DNA from: an uncultured Roseburia sp.
Lineage (GTDB): Bacteria; Bacillota_A; Clostridia; Lachnospirales; Lachnospiraceae
Direction of reading: 5' to 3'
Length of the DNA stretch: 7,786 nucleotides
Assembly: GCA_900753715.1 (NCBI GenBank)
Contig: CAAEAE010000061.1
Span: 1-7,786 of the forward strand
The notes beneath the pieces are model-generated. The model worked only from the letters and a program-made list of their open reading frames with translations, was not told the DNA's origin and searched no databases. The translations under genes were made by a program, and so were the position numbers. Position 1 is the first letter of the stretch; each line of letters begins with the position of its first letter. Below, one piece after another: positions 1 to 7,004 of this stretch.

Positions 1-770
1 CCCGCCATTCCAGGACTTCCTGCAATCACAAGCAGCTTTCCGTAGGTTCCCTTGTTAGAGCGTTTTGTTCTTTGCGGTAAAAGCTTTGGCACATCCGCCT
101 CTTCAAGCAGACACATTCCGGGTGTTTCCCCGAGAAAGCTTTCTTCCCGGATGCCGATTTCTCCGATACGGACTCTGCCGCAGTATTCACAGCCGGGGAA
201 AAGATACAGCCCTCTTTTTTCATATGCAAAGGTGACAGTGAAATCTGCGCGAAATGCCGCTCCAAGCACTGCGCCGTTGTCCGCGGAAATTCCGGACGGA
301 ATATCAACCGCAGCCTTCTTTCCTGGAAGTTCATTCATCTTCTGAATCAGCTTTTTGTATTCCCCTTCTACCGCTCTCGCAAGCCCCACGCCAAAAAGAG
401 CATCTACAATCAAAGTGTACGGACGTCCTGTCTTTTCCGGGATTTCTGTGAGAATTGGTATCCGGTAGGCAAGAAGAATCTCTGCTTGAAGCAGGTTTTC
501 TTCTGTCGCCTTATCGGGATTGCCACATCGTACCACTGTGACATGGCTTCCTGACAGGGAAAGAAGCCTTGCAATCGCAAGCCCATCTCCTCCGTTATTG
601 CCAACGCCGCACACTATCAATGTCTCAGATGTGTCAGATGCTTCCTCGGAAAGCAGCGACACAAACGCCTGGGCAGCCTGCTCCATCAACACAATGGACG
701 GCACTTTAAAATGTTCACTTGTGTTCTTATCATACTGTTTCATCTCACGACTGTTCACAAGATATCGCAT
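1..770 (-). CDS. nnr: Bifunctional NAD(P)H-hydrate epimerase / ADP-dependent NAD(P)H-hydrate dehydratase, 3' part missing
   Basis: This cytoplasmic repair enzyme reverses hydration damage to NADH and NADPH: the N-terminal (YjeF_N/NnrE) domain epimerises R- and S-NAD(P)HX, and the C-terminal (NnrD) domain dehydrates S-NAD(P)HX using ADP. The frame is open from an ATG at 770 to the window edge (256 codons plus two bases). The epimerase domain fills about residues 1-235, with the hallmark GVGNNGGDGL at 55-64 and AVDIPSGI near 154-161. From about residue 240 KGTYGKLLVIAGS begins a typical NnrD domain, so the full protein should be about 500 residues and most of NnrD lies outside the window. AGGAAAGGG nine bases upstream supports the start. 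It lies 76 bases after rex on the same strand with a hairpin between, so it may be partly cotranscribed with rex. Family assignment is secure; bifunctionality is inferred from the start of the second domain. Confidence 0.93.
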   Translation of the reverse strand, partial: MRYLVNSREMKQYDKNTSEHFKVPSIVLMEQAAQAFVSLLSEEASDTSETLIVCGVGNNGGDGLAIARLLSLSGSHVTVVRCGNPDKATEENLLQAEILLAYRIPILTEIPEKTGRPYTLIVDALFGVGLARAVEGEYKKLIQKMNELPGKKAAVDIPSGISADNGAVLGAAFRADFTVTFAYEKRGLYLFPGCEYCGRVRIGEIGIREESFLGETPGMCLLEEADVPKLLPQRTKRSNKGTYGKLLVIAGSPGMA

Positions 771-798
771 ACAATCGCACCCTTTCCTGTAAAGCTGT

Positions 799-835
799 AA
801 AGGCGCTTCACCCCATCCGCGGTAAAGCGCCTTTT
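799..835 (-). terminator. Intercistronic hairpin between rex and nnr, possible weak terminator
   Basis: A perfect 10-bp inverted repeat, AAAGGCGCTT (799-808) and AAGCGCCTTT (825-834), encloses a 16-base loop. Only three T follow the stem on the minus strand and four on the plus strand, so it is a poor intrinsic terminator. It could instead attenuate or process the rex-nnr transcript. The stem is clear; the function is inferred. Confidence 0.5.
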
Positions 836-846
836 ACTCATGAGCA

Positions 847-1497
847 TCAGTTGTCCGCAGACTGCTTTCTGTTTTTGACAACGTTATAGGACAACTGCAT
901 CAGACTGTCTGACAGATGTACATTCTCAACAACGACATCCTTATCAATCAGTTCCAAATCGACATGTGCGAAATTCCAGATTGCATGGATTCCCAATGAT
1001 ACCAGACGGTTCGCAATTGCATCTGCCTTCTCTTTTGGCATGGTAAGCGCTGCGATATCCACCTGATTCTCCGCACAAAAGGACTCTAACTCATCGAGCA
1101 TATGAATCTTGATTCCGCGAACCGTCACTCCCTCAAGTGCCGGATTGACATCAAACAATGCAATAATCATGAAACCAAGTTTTTCAAACTTGACGTAATT
1201 TGCCAAAGCCTGCCCAAGATTTCCGGCCCCGATAACAATAATATTATGCCGCTGGTTCAGTCCTAAAATCTTGCCAATTTCTTCGTATAAATATTTTACG
1301 TTATATCCGTATCCCTGCTGTCCAAATCCCCCGAAATTATTGAGATCCTGACGAATCTGGGATGCTGTCACGTTCATCCTGCTGCTGAGGTCGTTTGAGG
1401 AAATCCGTTCCACTCCGGCATCCATCAGCTCACCTAAATAACGATAATACCGTGGCATTCTGCGTATAACCGCCTGGGATATTTCTTTTTCTTCCAC
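847..1497 (-). CDS. rex: Redox-sensing transcriptional repressor Rex
   Basis: Rex is a dimeric repressor that binds its operators when NADH/NAD+ is low and releases them when NADH rises, controlling fermentative and reductive pathways. The 216 residues match the usual family length (about 210-215). An N-terminal winged helix (about 1-78) contains SQAVIRRMPRYYRYL and the recognition region TASQIRQDLNNFG (44-56). A Rossmann domain follows, with the dinucleotide-binding loop GAGNLGQAL (90-98), the strand end FDVNP (115-119) and a C-terminal swapped helix. The start codon is GTG at 1497 with AAAGGTGG about eight bases upstream; no better in-frame start is seen. It lies 84 bases after the ABC-F gene but has its own consensus promoter and a Rex-box-like site, which suggests autoregulation. 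The downstream neighbour repairs damaged NAD(P)H. Confidence 0.96.
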   Translation of the reverse strand: MEEKEISQAVIRRMPRYYRYLGELMDAGVERISSNDLSSRMNVTASQIRQDLNNFGGFGQQGYGYNVKYLYEEIGKILGLNQRHNIIVIGAGNLGQALANYVKFEKLGFMIIALFDVNPALEGVTVRGIKIHMLDELESFCAENQVDIAALTMPKEKADAIANRLVSLGIHAIWNFAHVDLELIDKDVVVENVHLSDSLMQLSYNVVKNRKQSADN

Positions 1498-1532
1498 TTC
1501 AAATGCCCACCTTTCTCTTTCTCATATCACTT

Positions 1533-1561
1533 ATTATATTAATTTGACAGGCATCTGTCAA
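1533..1561 (-). promoter_or_regulatory. rex promoter, perfect sigma-A consensus
   Basis: Read on the minus strand, TTGACA (1561-1556) is followed by exactly 17 bases and then TATAAT (1538-1533), a full match to the vegetative consensus. The start point should fall near 1526, giving a leader of about 29 bases that contains the rex ribosome binding site (1506-1516). It lies in the only gap longer than 25 bases between the operon genes and rex, so rex can be transcribed independently. Confidence 0.85.
1544..1561. promoter_or_regulatory. 18-bp interrupted palindrome overlapping the rex -35
   Basis: TTGACAG-GCAT-CTGTCAA is a perfect 7-bp inverted repeat with a 4-base spacer. On the minus strand its first arm is the -35 TTGACA itself and its second arm lies in the promoter spacer. 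The geometry (18 bp, 4-bp centre) is operator-like, but the sequence is not a Rex box. It could be a second operator, or a chance echo of the -35 sequence. Confidence 0.4.
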
Positions 1562-1563
1562 TG

Positions 1564-1579
1564 TGTGAAATTTTTAACA
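1564..1579. promoter_or_regulatory. Candidate Rex operator (Rex box)
   Basis: On the plus strand TGTGAA-ATTT-TTAACA is a close match to the published Rex box (TTGTGAA-N4-TTCACAA, or the clostridial TTGTTAA-N4-TTAACAA). Its two outermost bases differ (G at 1563, T at 1580). It ends two bases upstream of the rex -35 element, so a bound Rex dimer would contact the region RNA polymerase needs. Rex autoregulation is known in other Firmicutes; here it is inferred from site and position. Confidence 0.65.
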
Positions 1580-1581
1580 TA

Positions 1582-3522
1582 TTATATTTCTAGCTCCATA
1601 GACAGCCGTTCCCATTCCTCGTAGCACTGCTCCAACTTTTCTTTACACTGCTCCTGTTTTGCAGAAAGCTCGTTTAGTTTTGCAGAGTTTGTCGCAGTTT
1701 CCGGCTTCTGACATTCCTCGTCAATTGCTGCAATTTCATCCTCGAGCGCTGCAATCTGCTCTTCTGTTTTCTTCAGGCTGTTCTCTAACTTACGGATTCT
1801 CGCCTGCTCTGCCTTCTGTGTCTGCCAGTCTGCCTTGGTATCCGGTGTGGCAGCAGAATCAGAAGTTGCCGCATCTGAAGCTGTCTCTGCCGTATTTTTT
1901 ACATAAATCTGAGTCAGTGCATCGCGTTTTTCCAGATAATAATCGTAGTTTCCGATGTAATTAACCAATGTCTCCCCGGTAAGCTCCAATATCCGTGTTG
2001 CCGTCTGGTTGATAAAATAGCGGTCGTGGGACACAAACAGCACCGTTCCGGTATACTGGTTTAATGCTGACTCCAAAATCTCTTTGGATGTGATATCCAG
2101 ATGGTTGGTCGGCTCATCGAGAATCAGAAAATTCGCATCTGATAACATCAGCTTTGCAAGGGAAACGCGTCCGCGCTCTCCACCGCTTAAGTCCCCGATA
2201 CGCTTGTATACATCATCCTCGGTAAATAAAAATGCTGCTAAAACATTGCGGATTCTTGTCTGGGTCAAAGACGGATATGCATCTGAGATTTCCTCAAAAA
2301 TTGTCTTTTCCATGTGCAGTACCGCGTGTTCCTGATCATAATATCCGATGTAGACATTAGAGCCAAGGGTCACCGTTCCGGCGTCTGCCGGCAGCAGATT
2401 ATTGATAATTTTTAAAATCGTTGTTTTTCCGGTTCCGTTGTTTCCGATTAACGCCACTCGCTCCCCACGCTTGATTTCAAATGACAAGTCCGAAAAAAGC
2501 TGCATCGGCGGATACGCCTTTGACAGATGTTCCACAAAAAGCACATCATTTCCGCTGGTGACATTCGGTTCTAACACCAGCTTAATGTCGGTATTCTCAT
2601 CTGTTGGTTTTTCAATCCGCTCTATCTTGTCGAGCAGCTTTTCACGGCTTTCCGCACGCTTAATCGATTTTTCACGGTTAAAGGAACGGAGCTTTGCAAT
2701 AACTTCTTCCTGGTGCTTGATTTCTCTCTGCTGATTATAATACTGCTTTAACATTGCCTCCCGCACCTGTGCCTTTTTGCGGGCGAAATCCGTGTAATTT
2801 CCCTGATACACATAGCTGTGATGCTGAAAAATTTCTACTACCTTTGTGACTACACGGTCGAGGAAATAGCGGTCATGCGCAACAATCACTACCGCACCTT
2901 TATAATTCAATAAAAAGGTTTCTAACCACCGGATGGATTCCATGTCCAGATGGTTGGTCGGCTCGTCTAAAAGCAGCACATCCGGCTTTGTGGCAAGCAG
3001 CTTACCGAGCGAAACGCGCGTTTTTTGTCCACCGGAAAGTTCATTCATCTTTTTGCCAAATTCTTCCTCGGTAAACCCAAGTCCTTTTAAAATTCCGGTC
3101 ACTTCGCTGCGGTACGCATAGCCATCCACGCGCTCAAATTCATGACTTAATCTGTGATAACCCTCAAGCAACGCCTCCAATTCGGCACCGGAAAGTTCAT
3201 TCATCTTTGCTTCCATCTCACGCAGTCTCTCCTCCATATCGAGAATCTCCCTGCGGGAATCAAGCACTTCCTCATAAATAGTCTTATGCCCGGACGTATC
3301 CTGGTGCTGTGCAAGATAGCCGATGGTTGCATCCTTTGCAAGAACGACTTCCCCGGAATCCGCCGTCTCCTGCTGCATAATAATTTTAAGCAGCGTAGAT
3401 TTGCCGGCACCATTGATGCCGACAATCGCTGCTTTCTCATTCGCTTCAATATGAAAATTAATATCACGCAATACTTCATCCGTCCCAAAGGACTTTGAAA
3501 TATTCTGACAAGCTAAAATCAT
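1582..3522 (-). CDS. ABC-F family ATPase, YdiF-like, ribosome-associated
   Basis: ABC-F proteins are soluble twin-ATPase factors with no membrane domain; they bind the ribosomal E site and act on stalled or antibiotic-blocked ribosomes. The first nucleotide-binding domain has Walker A GINGAGKST (35-43), signature LSGGQ (162-166), Walker B DVLLLDEP (181-188) and switch H216. The second has GNNGTGKTT (360-368), LSGGE (445-449) and FLILDEP (465-471). The linker between them (about 244-312) is helical and Lys/Arg-rich, as expected for the P-site-tRNA interaction motif. A low-complexity Ala/Ser/Thr/Asp hinge (544-565) leads to a C-terminal coiled coil (about 567-646). Length (646) and layout fit Bacillus YdiF. 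The ATG at 3522 has AAGAGGTAGG just upstream and lies 19 bases after icd, so it is probably the last gene of the citrate operon. Both ATP sites look intact. Whether it confers antibiotic resistance or is a housekeeping factor cannot be told. Confidence 0.93.
   Translation of the reverse strand: MILACQNISKSFGTDEVLRDINFHIEANEKAAIVGINGAGKSTLLKIIMQQETADSGEVVLAKDATIGYLAQHQDTSGHKTIYEEVLDSRREILDMEERLREMEAKMNELSGAELEALLEGYHRLSHEFERVDGYAYRSEVTGILKGLGFTEEEFGKKMNELSGGQKTRVSLGKLLATKPDVLLLDEPTNHLDMESIRWLETFLLNYKGAVVIVAHDRYFLDRVVTKVVEIFQHHSYVYQGNYTDFARKKAQVREAMLKQYYNQQREIKHQEEVIAKLRSFNREKSIKRAESREKLLDKIERIEKPTDENTDIKLVLEPNVTSGNDVLFVEHLSKAYPPMQLFSDLSFEIKRGERVALIGNNGTGKTTILKIINNLLPADAGTVTLGSNVYIGYYDQEHAVLHMEKTIFEEISDAYPSLTQTRIRNVLAAFLFTEDDVYKRIGDLSGGERGRVSLAKLMLSDANFLILDEPTNHLDITSKEILESALNQYTGTVLFVSHDRYFINQTATRILELTGETLVNYIGNYDYYLEKRDALTQIYVKNTAETASDAATSDSAATPDTKADWQTQKAEQARIRKLENSLKKTEEQIAALEDEIAAIDEECQKPETATNSAKLNELSAKQEQCKEKLEQCYEEWERLSMELEI
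3030..3208. repeat. Pair of identical 23-base in-frame direct repeats inside the ABC-F gene
   Basis: The 23 bases at 3030-3052 and 3186-3208 are identical. They lie 156 bases apart (52 codons), so both copies encode KMNELSG, at residues 106-112 and 158-164. The second copy is part of the LSGGQ signature region; the first lies in the preceding helical segment. Recombination between them would delete 52 codons without a frameshift. Confidence 0.8.
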
Positions 3523-3541
3523 AACCTACCTCTTGTAACGC

Positions 3542-4750
3542 TTAAAGCAGTCCTTCTAAGGTGCTCCGGATTGCCTTAATAAATTCCTCACTGTTTAATA
3601 CCACCGGATTTGGATTCGTAGTAATTAACGCAAGGTCTTTTGTCATTTTACCATCTTCGATGGTCTTAATACAAGCCTTTTCTAACTGTTCTGCAAAATG
3701 TACCAGTGCATCGCTGCCATCTAACTCTCCGCGCTTTTTCAGTGCACCTGTCCATGCAAAAATCGTTGCAACCGAGTTAGTGGAGGTCTCTTCGCCCTTT
3801 AAATGCTTGTAGTAATGACGCTGTACGGTTCCGTGTGCAGCCTCATACTCATAATATCCGTCCGGGGAAACCAGTACGGATGTCATCATTGCAAGGGAAC
3901 CAAATGCGCTTGATACCATGTCGCTCATAACATCACCGTCATAGTTTTTGCATGCCCAGATATAGCCGCCCTCGGATTTCATTACACGTGCAACTGCATC
4001 GTCAATTAAGGTATAGAAATACGTGATACCAGCCTCCTTAAATTTCTCCTCGTACTCCTTCTCATAAATTTCCTGGAAGATATCTTTAAAGGTATGGTCA
4101 TACTTTTTAGAAATGGTATCCTTTGTTGCAAACCATAAATCCTGCTTTGTGTCGAGCGCATAGTTAAAGCAGCTCTTTGCAAAGCTCTCGATGGAATTGC
4201 AGAGATTATGCTGTCCCTGTACAACACCTGCTCCAGTGAAATTATGAATCAGCTCTCTTGTCTCGGTTCCGTCTTCTGCAGTGTATACCAGTTCACATTT
4301 TCCGGCTCCCGGAATCTTCATCTCAGTTGCCTTATAGACATCGCCATACGCATGACGTGCAATAGTAATCGGCTTCTTCCAGCATTTTACCACCGGCTCA
4401 ATTCCTTTTACTACAATTGGAGTGCGGAATACAGTTCCGTCTAACATTGCACGGATAGTTCCGTTCGGGCTCTTCCACATTTCTTTCAGATTGTACTCGG
4501 TCATACGTGCCGCATTCGGTGTGATGGTCGCACATTTTACCGCAACGCCATATTTTTTCGTTGCATTGGCAGAATCTACAGTCACCTGGTCATCGGTCTC
4601 ATTGCGGTGCTCTAACCCCAAATCATAGTACTCTGTATTTAAATCGATAAACGGCAGTAACAGTTCGTCTTTAATCATTTTCCAGAGGATACGGGTCATT
4701 TCGTCTCCATCCATCTCTACCAGTGGGGTTGTCATCTTAATTTTTTCCAT
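3542..4750 (-). CDS. icd: NADP-dependent isocitrate dehydrogenase, eukaryote-like (IDH1/IDH2) type
   Basis: This enzyme oxidatively decarboxylates isocitrate to 2-oxoglutarate and yields NADPH in the cytoplasm. The 402 residues match the homodimeric IDH1/IDH2-like class rather than the E. coli class. Expected residues are present: substrate loop KSPNGTIR with S94, N96 and R100; R109; R132 in IARHAYGD (equivalent to the human IDH1 R132 hotspot); Y139; metal ligands D273 and D277 in DGDVMSD, with D251 as the likely partner-subunit ligand; and [10 protein letters not shown] with R311 and H312, the pair that contacts the NADP 2'-phosphate. AAAAGGAGAC four bases upstream supports the ATG at 4750. 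It starts 25 bases after the GntR gene and precedes the ABC-F gene by 19. With the upstream citrate synthase it forms the oxidative branch to 2-oxoglutarate and glutamate. No truncation is seen. Confidence 0.96.
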   Translation of the reverse strand: MEKIKMTTPLVEMDGDEMTRILWKMIKDELLLPFIDLNTEYYDLGLEHRNETDDQVTVDSANATKKYGVAVKCATITPNAARMTEYNLKEMWKSPNGTIRAMLDGTVFRTPIVVKGIEPVVKCWKKPITIARHAYGDVYKATEMKIPGAGKCELVYTAEDGTETRELIHNFTGAGVVQGQHNLCNSIESFAKSCFNYALDTKQDLWFATKDTISKKYDHTFKDIFQEIYEKEYEEKFKEAGITYFYTLIDDAVARVMKSEGGYIWACKNYDGDVMSDMVSSAFGSLAMMTSVLVSPDGYYEYEAAHGTVQRHYYKHLKGEETSTNSVATIFAWTGALKKRGELDGSDALVHFAEQLEKACIKTIEDGKMTKDLALITTNPNPVVLNSEEFIKAIRSTLEGLL

Positions 4751-4775
4751 GTTCGTCTCCTTTTCCTGCTTTTTC

Positions 4776-5435
4776 TTATTTTAACAGATTGTTCCATCCA
4801 ATTGCATCCATATTCAGAATTGTTTTCATCAGATGCTCATTTGCCTCCCGCTCCGCCATATCCGCATCATGAAGTTTTAATGCCTCCACAATCCTGCGGT
4901 GCTCCTCTATGGAGTGAGGTGCGCGTTCCGTTCCGGCAAGTGTGATTTTACGCACACGCTGTACATAATGGTGAAAGTCTGACAGAACGTGCCGCAATTC
5001 CTTGCTCCCGGATGCCTGATACAAAATCTCGTGAAAACGGTTATCCAGCTCTAAAAGCTGCTCATAATTTCCCTTGGACAGGTGAAAATCCGACAGATAA
5101 ATATTCTCTTCAAGCTCATCTAACTGTTCCTTGGAAATTTCTTCCGCTGCCCACCTTGCACATAGTCCTTCCAGTCTGGAACGGATTTCATAGATATCAC
5201 GCACATCTTTCTGGGAAATTCCAACCACATAAGCACCCTTATTGGGGATAATCGTCACAAGCCCTTCGAGTTCAAGCTGACGAAGTGCCTCTCTGACCGG
5301 CGTACGACTGACACCGATTTCCTCACCGATGGTTTTCTCCTTTAGCTCCTCACCCTTTTGATATTTCCCGGAAAGGATATTTTCACGGATAATGTGAAAT
5401 ACCCGGGTTCCCAGTGAATAGTTGTCTTCGCTCAT
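4776..5435 (-). CDS. GntR-family transcriptional regulator, FadR/FCD subfamily
   Basis: A 219-residue regulator. The N-terminal winged helix (about 8-72) contains [20 protein letters not shown] (41-60) and the wing IIPNKGAYV, which are classic GntR features. An all-helical FCD ligand domain (about 76-210) follows, with the likely metal-site residues D131 and H135 (DNRFH), H179 (EEHR) and H201 (NEHL). FCD domains commonly bind metal plus small carboxylates such as citrate, malate or lactate. It begins five bases after the citrate synthase stop codon, with TAGGAATT inside the end of that gene as ribosome binding site, and is followed by icd. The likely role is to sense a tricarboxylate or related metabolite and repress this operon, including itself, through the palindrome at 6850-6867. 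Ligand and target are inferred from context. Confidence 0.92.
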   Translation of the reverse strand: MSEDNYSLGTRVFHIIRENILSGKYQKGEELKEKTIGEEIGVSRTPVREALRQLELEGLVTIIPNKGAYVVGISQKDVRDIYEIRSRLEGLCARWAAEEISKEQLDELEENIYLSDFHLSKGNYEQLLELDNRFHEILYQASGSKELRHVLSDFHHYVQRVRKITLAGTERAPHSIEEHRRIVEALKLHDADMAEREANEHLMKTILNMDAIGWNNLLK

Positions 5436-5440
5436 AATTC

Positions 5441-6829
5441 CTATGCCCCTAATGTAAGATTCAGTTTCTTACAGCACTTATTAATCTCTGCTACCAGCTC
5501 ATTGTCGGTAAGTACGGTAACACGTCCGTCTTCGTATTCCTTGTCCACCCATACTTTGACCATCTTCACTAACTCAGAGTTCTTGTCCACCGTCTTATCC
5601 TTTGGCAGATGATAGTAGCTGTTAATCCAGTGTGCGATTCCGGCAAGACCGGATGTATTGGAAACGGATACCAGTGGCGGACGATTTAAGAATTTACCGG
5701 TATCAAAAATGTTGTAAATCTCCTCATTCTTAAGCAGACCATCCGCATGAATTCCGGCTCTTGTCACGTTAAAGTTACTTCCTACAAATGGCGTACGGCT
5801 TGGCTGTACGTAACCGAGTTCTTTTTCAAAATATTCTGCCAGCTCGGTAATGACAGTCGTGTCCATGCCGTCAAGTGTACCCTTTAACTGTGCATATTCA
5901 AATACCATCGCCTCAAGCGGTGTATTTCCGGTACGCTCTCCGATTCCAAACAGCGAACAGTTGACACCGCTTGCGCCATAGAGCCATGCAGTCGTGGAAT
6001 TGTTCACTGCCTTATAGAAATCATTGTGTCCATGCCACTCGATAAGCTCGGACGGAACACCCGCATGAGTTGTCAGACCATAAATGATTCCCGGAACACT
6101 TCGCGGAATCACGGCACCCGGGAAATTGACACCGTATCCCATCGTATCGCAGGCGCGAATCTTAATCGGAATCTTATACTCATCCATCAGCTTCATCAGT
6201 TCCAGACAGAATGGAATTACAAATCCATAGATATCGGAACGTGTGATATCCTCTAAATGGCATCTCGGGCTGACACCAGTCTCCAAACACTCACGGATGA
6301 CACTTAAGTATAAGTTCATAACCTCGCGGCGTGTCATCTTCATTTTATAGAAAATATGATAATCAGAACAGCTTACCAAGATTCCGGTTTCTCTTAATCC
6401 AATGTCCTTTACCAGTTGGAAATCCTGCTTATTGGCACGAATCCAGCTTGTAACCTCCGGAAATTTATATCCTCTTTCCAGACATTTATAGACGGCATCC
6501 CGGTCTTTTTTGCTGTATAAGAAAAATTCGCTCTGTCTGACAAGACCCTTCGGTCCTCCGAGTCTGTGCAGATAATCATAAATCGTTACAATCTGTTCTG
6601 TCGTATAAGGCGCCCGCGACTGCTGTCCGTCCCGGAACGTCGTATCCGTAATCCAGATATTCTCCGGCATATTATGAGGCACGATACGGTCATTGAATGC
6701 AATTTTGGGAATTTCATCATAAGGGAACAGATTATGGAACACATTTGGCTCCTCGACGTCCACCAGCTGATAAAAATGCTCTTCCAATTGCAACAGATTC
6801 GTTTTCTTATTCATCACAACTTCTCGCAT
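5441..6829 (-). CDS. Probable Re-citrate synthase (isopropylmalate/homocitrate synthase superfamily)
   Basis: The protein belongs to the HMGL-like acyltransferase superfamily that condenses acetyl-CoA with a 2-oxoacid. Seen: DTTFRDGQQ (62-70), with the catalytic Arg-Asp pair R66/D67; HGHND (266-270), supplying metal-binding histidines; GIGERTGNTPLE (295-306); and FNVTRAGIHADG (353-364). At 462 residues it has an N-terminal extension of about 58 residues and lacks the large C-terminal leucine-regulatory domain of LeuA. That architecture, and stretches such as LFPYDEIPKIAFNDRIVP, resemble the Re-citrate synthase of Clostridium kluyveri, which makes citrate from oxaloacetate and acetyl-CoA with opposite stereospecificity to the common Si enzyme. 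Location upstream of icd, with no leu genes, supports citrate rather than leucine synthesis. AGGAGG nine bases before the ATG at 6829 favours that start over a second ATG at 6814. Homocitrate or isopropylmalate synthase activity remains possible. Confidence 0.85.
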   Translation of the reverse strand: MREVVMNKKTNLLQLEEHFYQLVDVEEPNVFHNLFPYDEIPKIAFNDRIVPHNMPENIWITDTTFRDGQQSRAPYTTEQIVTIYDYLHRLGGPKGLVRQSEFFLYSKKDRDAVYKCLERGYKFPEVTSWIRANKQDFQLVKDIGLRETGILVSCSDYHIFYKMKMTRREVMNLYLSVIRECLETGVSPRCHLEDITRSDIYGFVIPFCLELMKLMDEYKIPIKIRACDTMGYGVNFPGAVIPRSVPGIIYGLTTHAGVPSELIEWHGHNDFYKAVNNSTTAWLYGASGVNCSLFGIGERTGNTPLEAMVFEYAQLKGTLDGMDTTVITELAEYFEKELGYVQPSRTPFVGSNFNVTRAGIHADGLLKNEEIYNIFDTGKFLNRPPLVSVSNTSGLAGIAHWINSYYHLPKDKTVDKNSELVKMVKVWVDKEYEDGRVTVLTDNELVAEINKCCKKLNLTLGA

Positions 6830-6838
6830 AACTTACGT

Positions 6839-6844
6839 CCTCCT
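6839..6844 (-). promoter_or_regulatory. Ribosome binding site that fixes the citrate synthase start
   Basis: A perfect AGGAGG on the minus strand lies nine bases from the ATG at 6829 and 24 bases from the alternative in-frame ATG at 6814. The first start is therefore preferred. Confidence 0.85.
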
Positions 6845-6849
6845 TTTGC

Positions 6850-6867
6850 ATAATTGTATACAATTAT
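6850..6867. promoter_or_regulatory. 18-bp perfect palindrome, candidate operator for the FCD-GntR regulator
   Basis: ATAATTGTATACAATTAT is a perfect uninterrupted palindrome. Its core TTGTATACAA is the kind of site bound by several FCD-GntR repressors. It lies about 5 to 22 bases downstream of the predicted transcription start of the citrate operon and just upstream of its ribosome binding site, so a bound repressor could block elongation or promoter clearance. The obvious candidate protein is the GntR regulator encoded as the second gene of the operon. Confidence 0.75.
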
Positions 6868-6878
6868 ACCGTTAAGCT

Positions 6879-6908
6879 ATTTTAGTCATAGGAATCCTGA
6901 TTTGTCAA
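6879..6908 (-). promoter_or_regulatory. Probable promoter of the citrate synthase-gntR-icd-ABC-F operon
   Basis: On the minus strand TTGACA (6908-6903) is followed by 18 bases and TAAAAT (6884-6879). The -35 is a full consensus match and the -10 matches five of six. The AT-only palindrome ATAAAATTTTAT (6912-6923) lies just upstream and could act as an UP element. The predicted start near 6872 gives a leader of about 43 bases containing the palindrome and ribosome binding site. Confidence 0.7.
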
Positions 6909-7004
6909 GGAATAAAATTTTATACATATGATAACCTGTCGTTATACCATTTTCCCCACTACTCAGGACATTTCTTCTGCCCTCAATTTTTTTTTTGAAA
7001 TTCC

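Noticed and set aside
26..792. Several short open frames on both strands at the left end
   Set aside because: A continuous minus-strand frame across the same bases encodes a clear NnrE/NnrD protein; the others are shadows.
5441..6829. Calling the gene leuA (2-isopropylmalate synthase) or nifV (homocitrate synthase)
   Set aside because: It lacks the LeuA C-terminal regulatory domain, has the N-terminal extension of Re-citrate synthases, and sits next to icd rather than leu or nif genes. It is kept as a stated alternative.
6912..6923. AT-only 12-bp palindrome ATAAAATTTTAT as an operator
   Set aside because: Short AT palindromes are common by chance. Its place just upstream of a -35 fits an UP element better.
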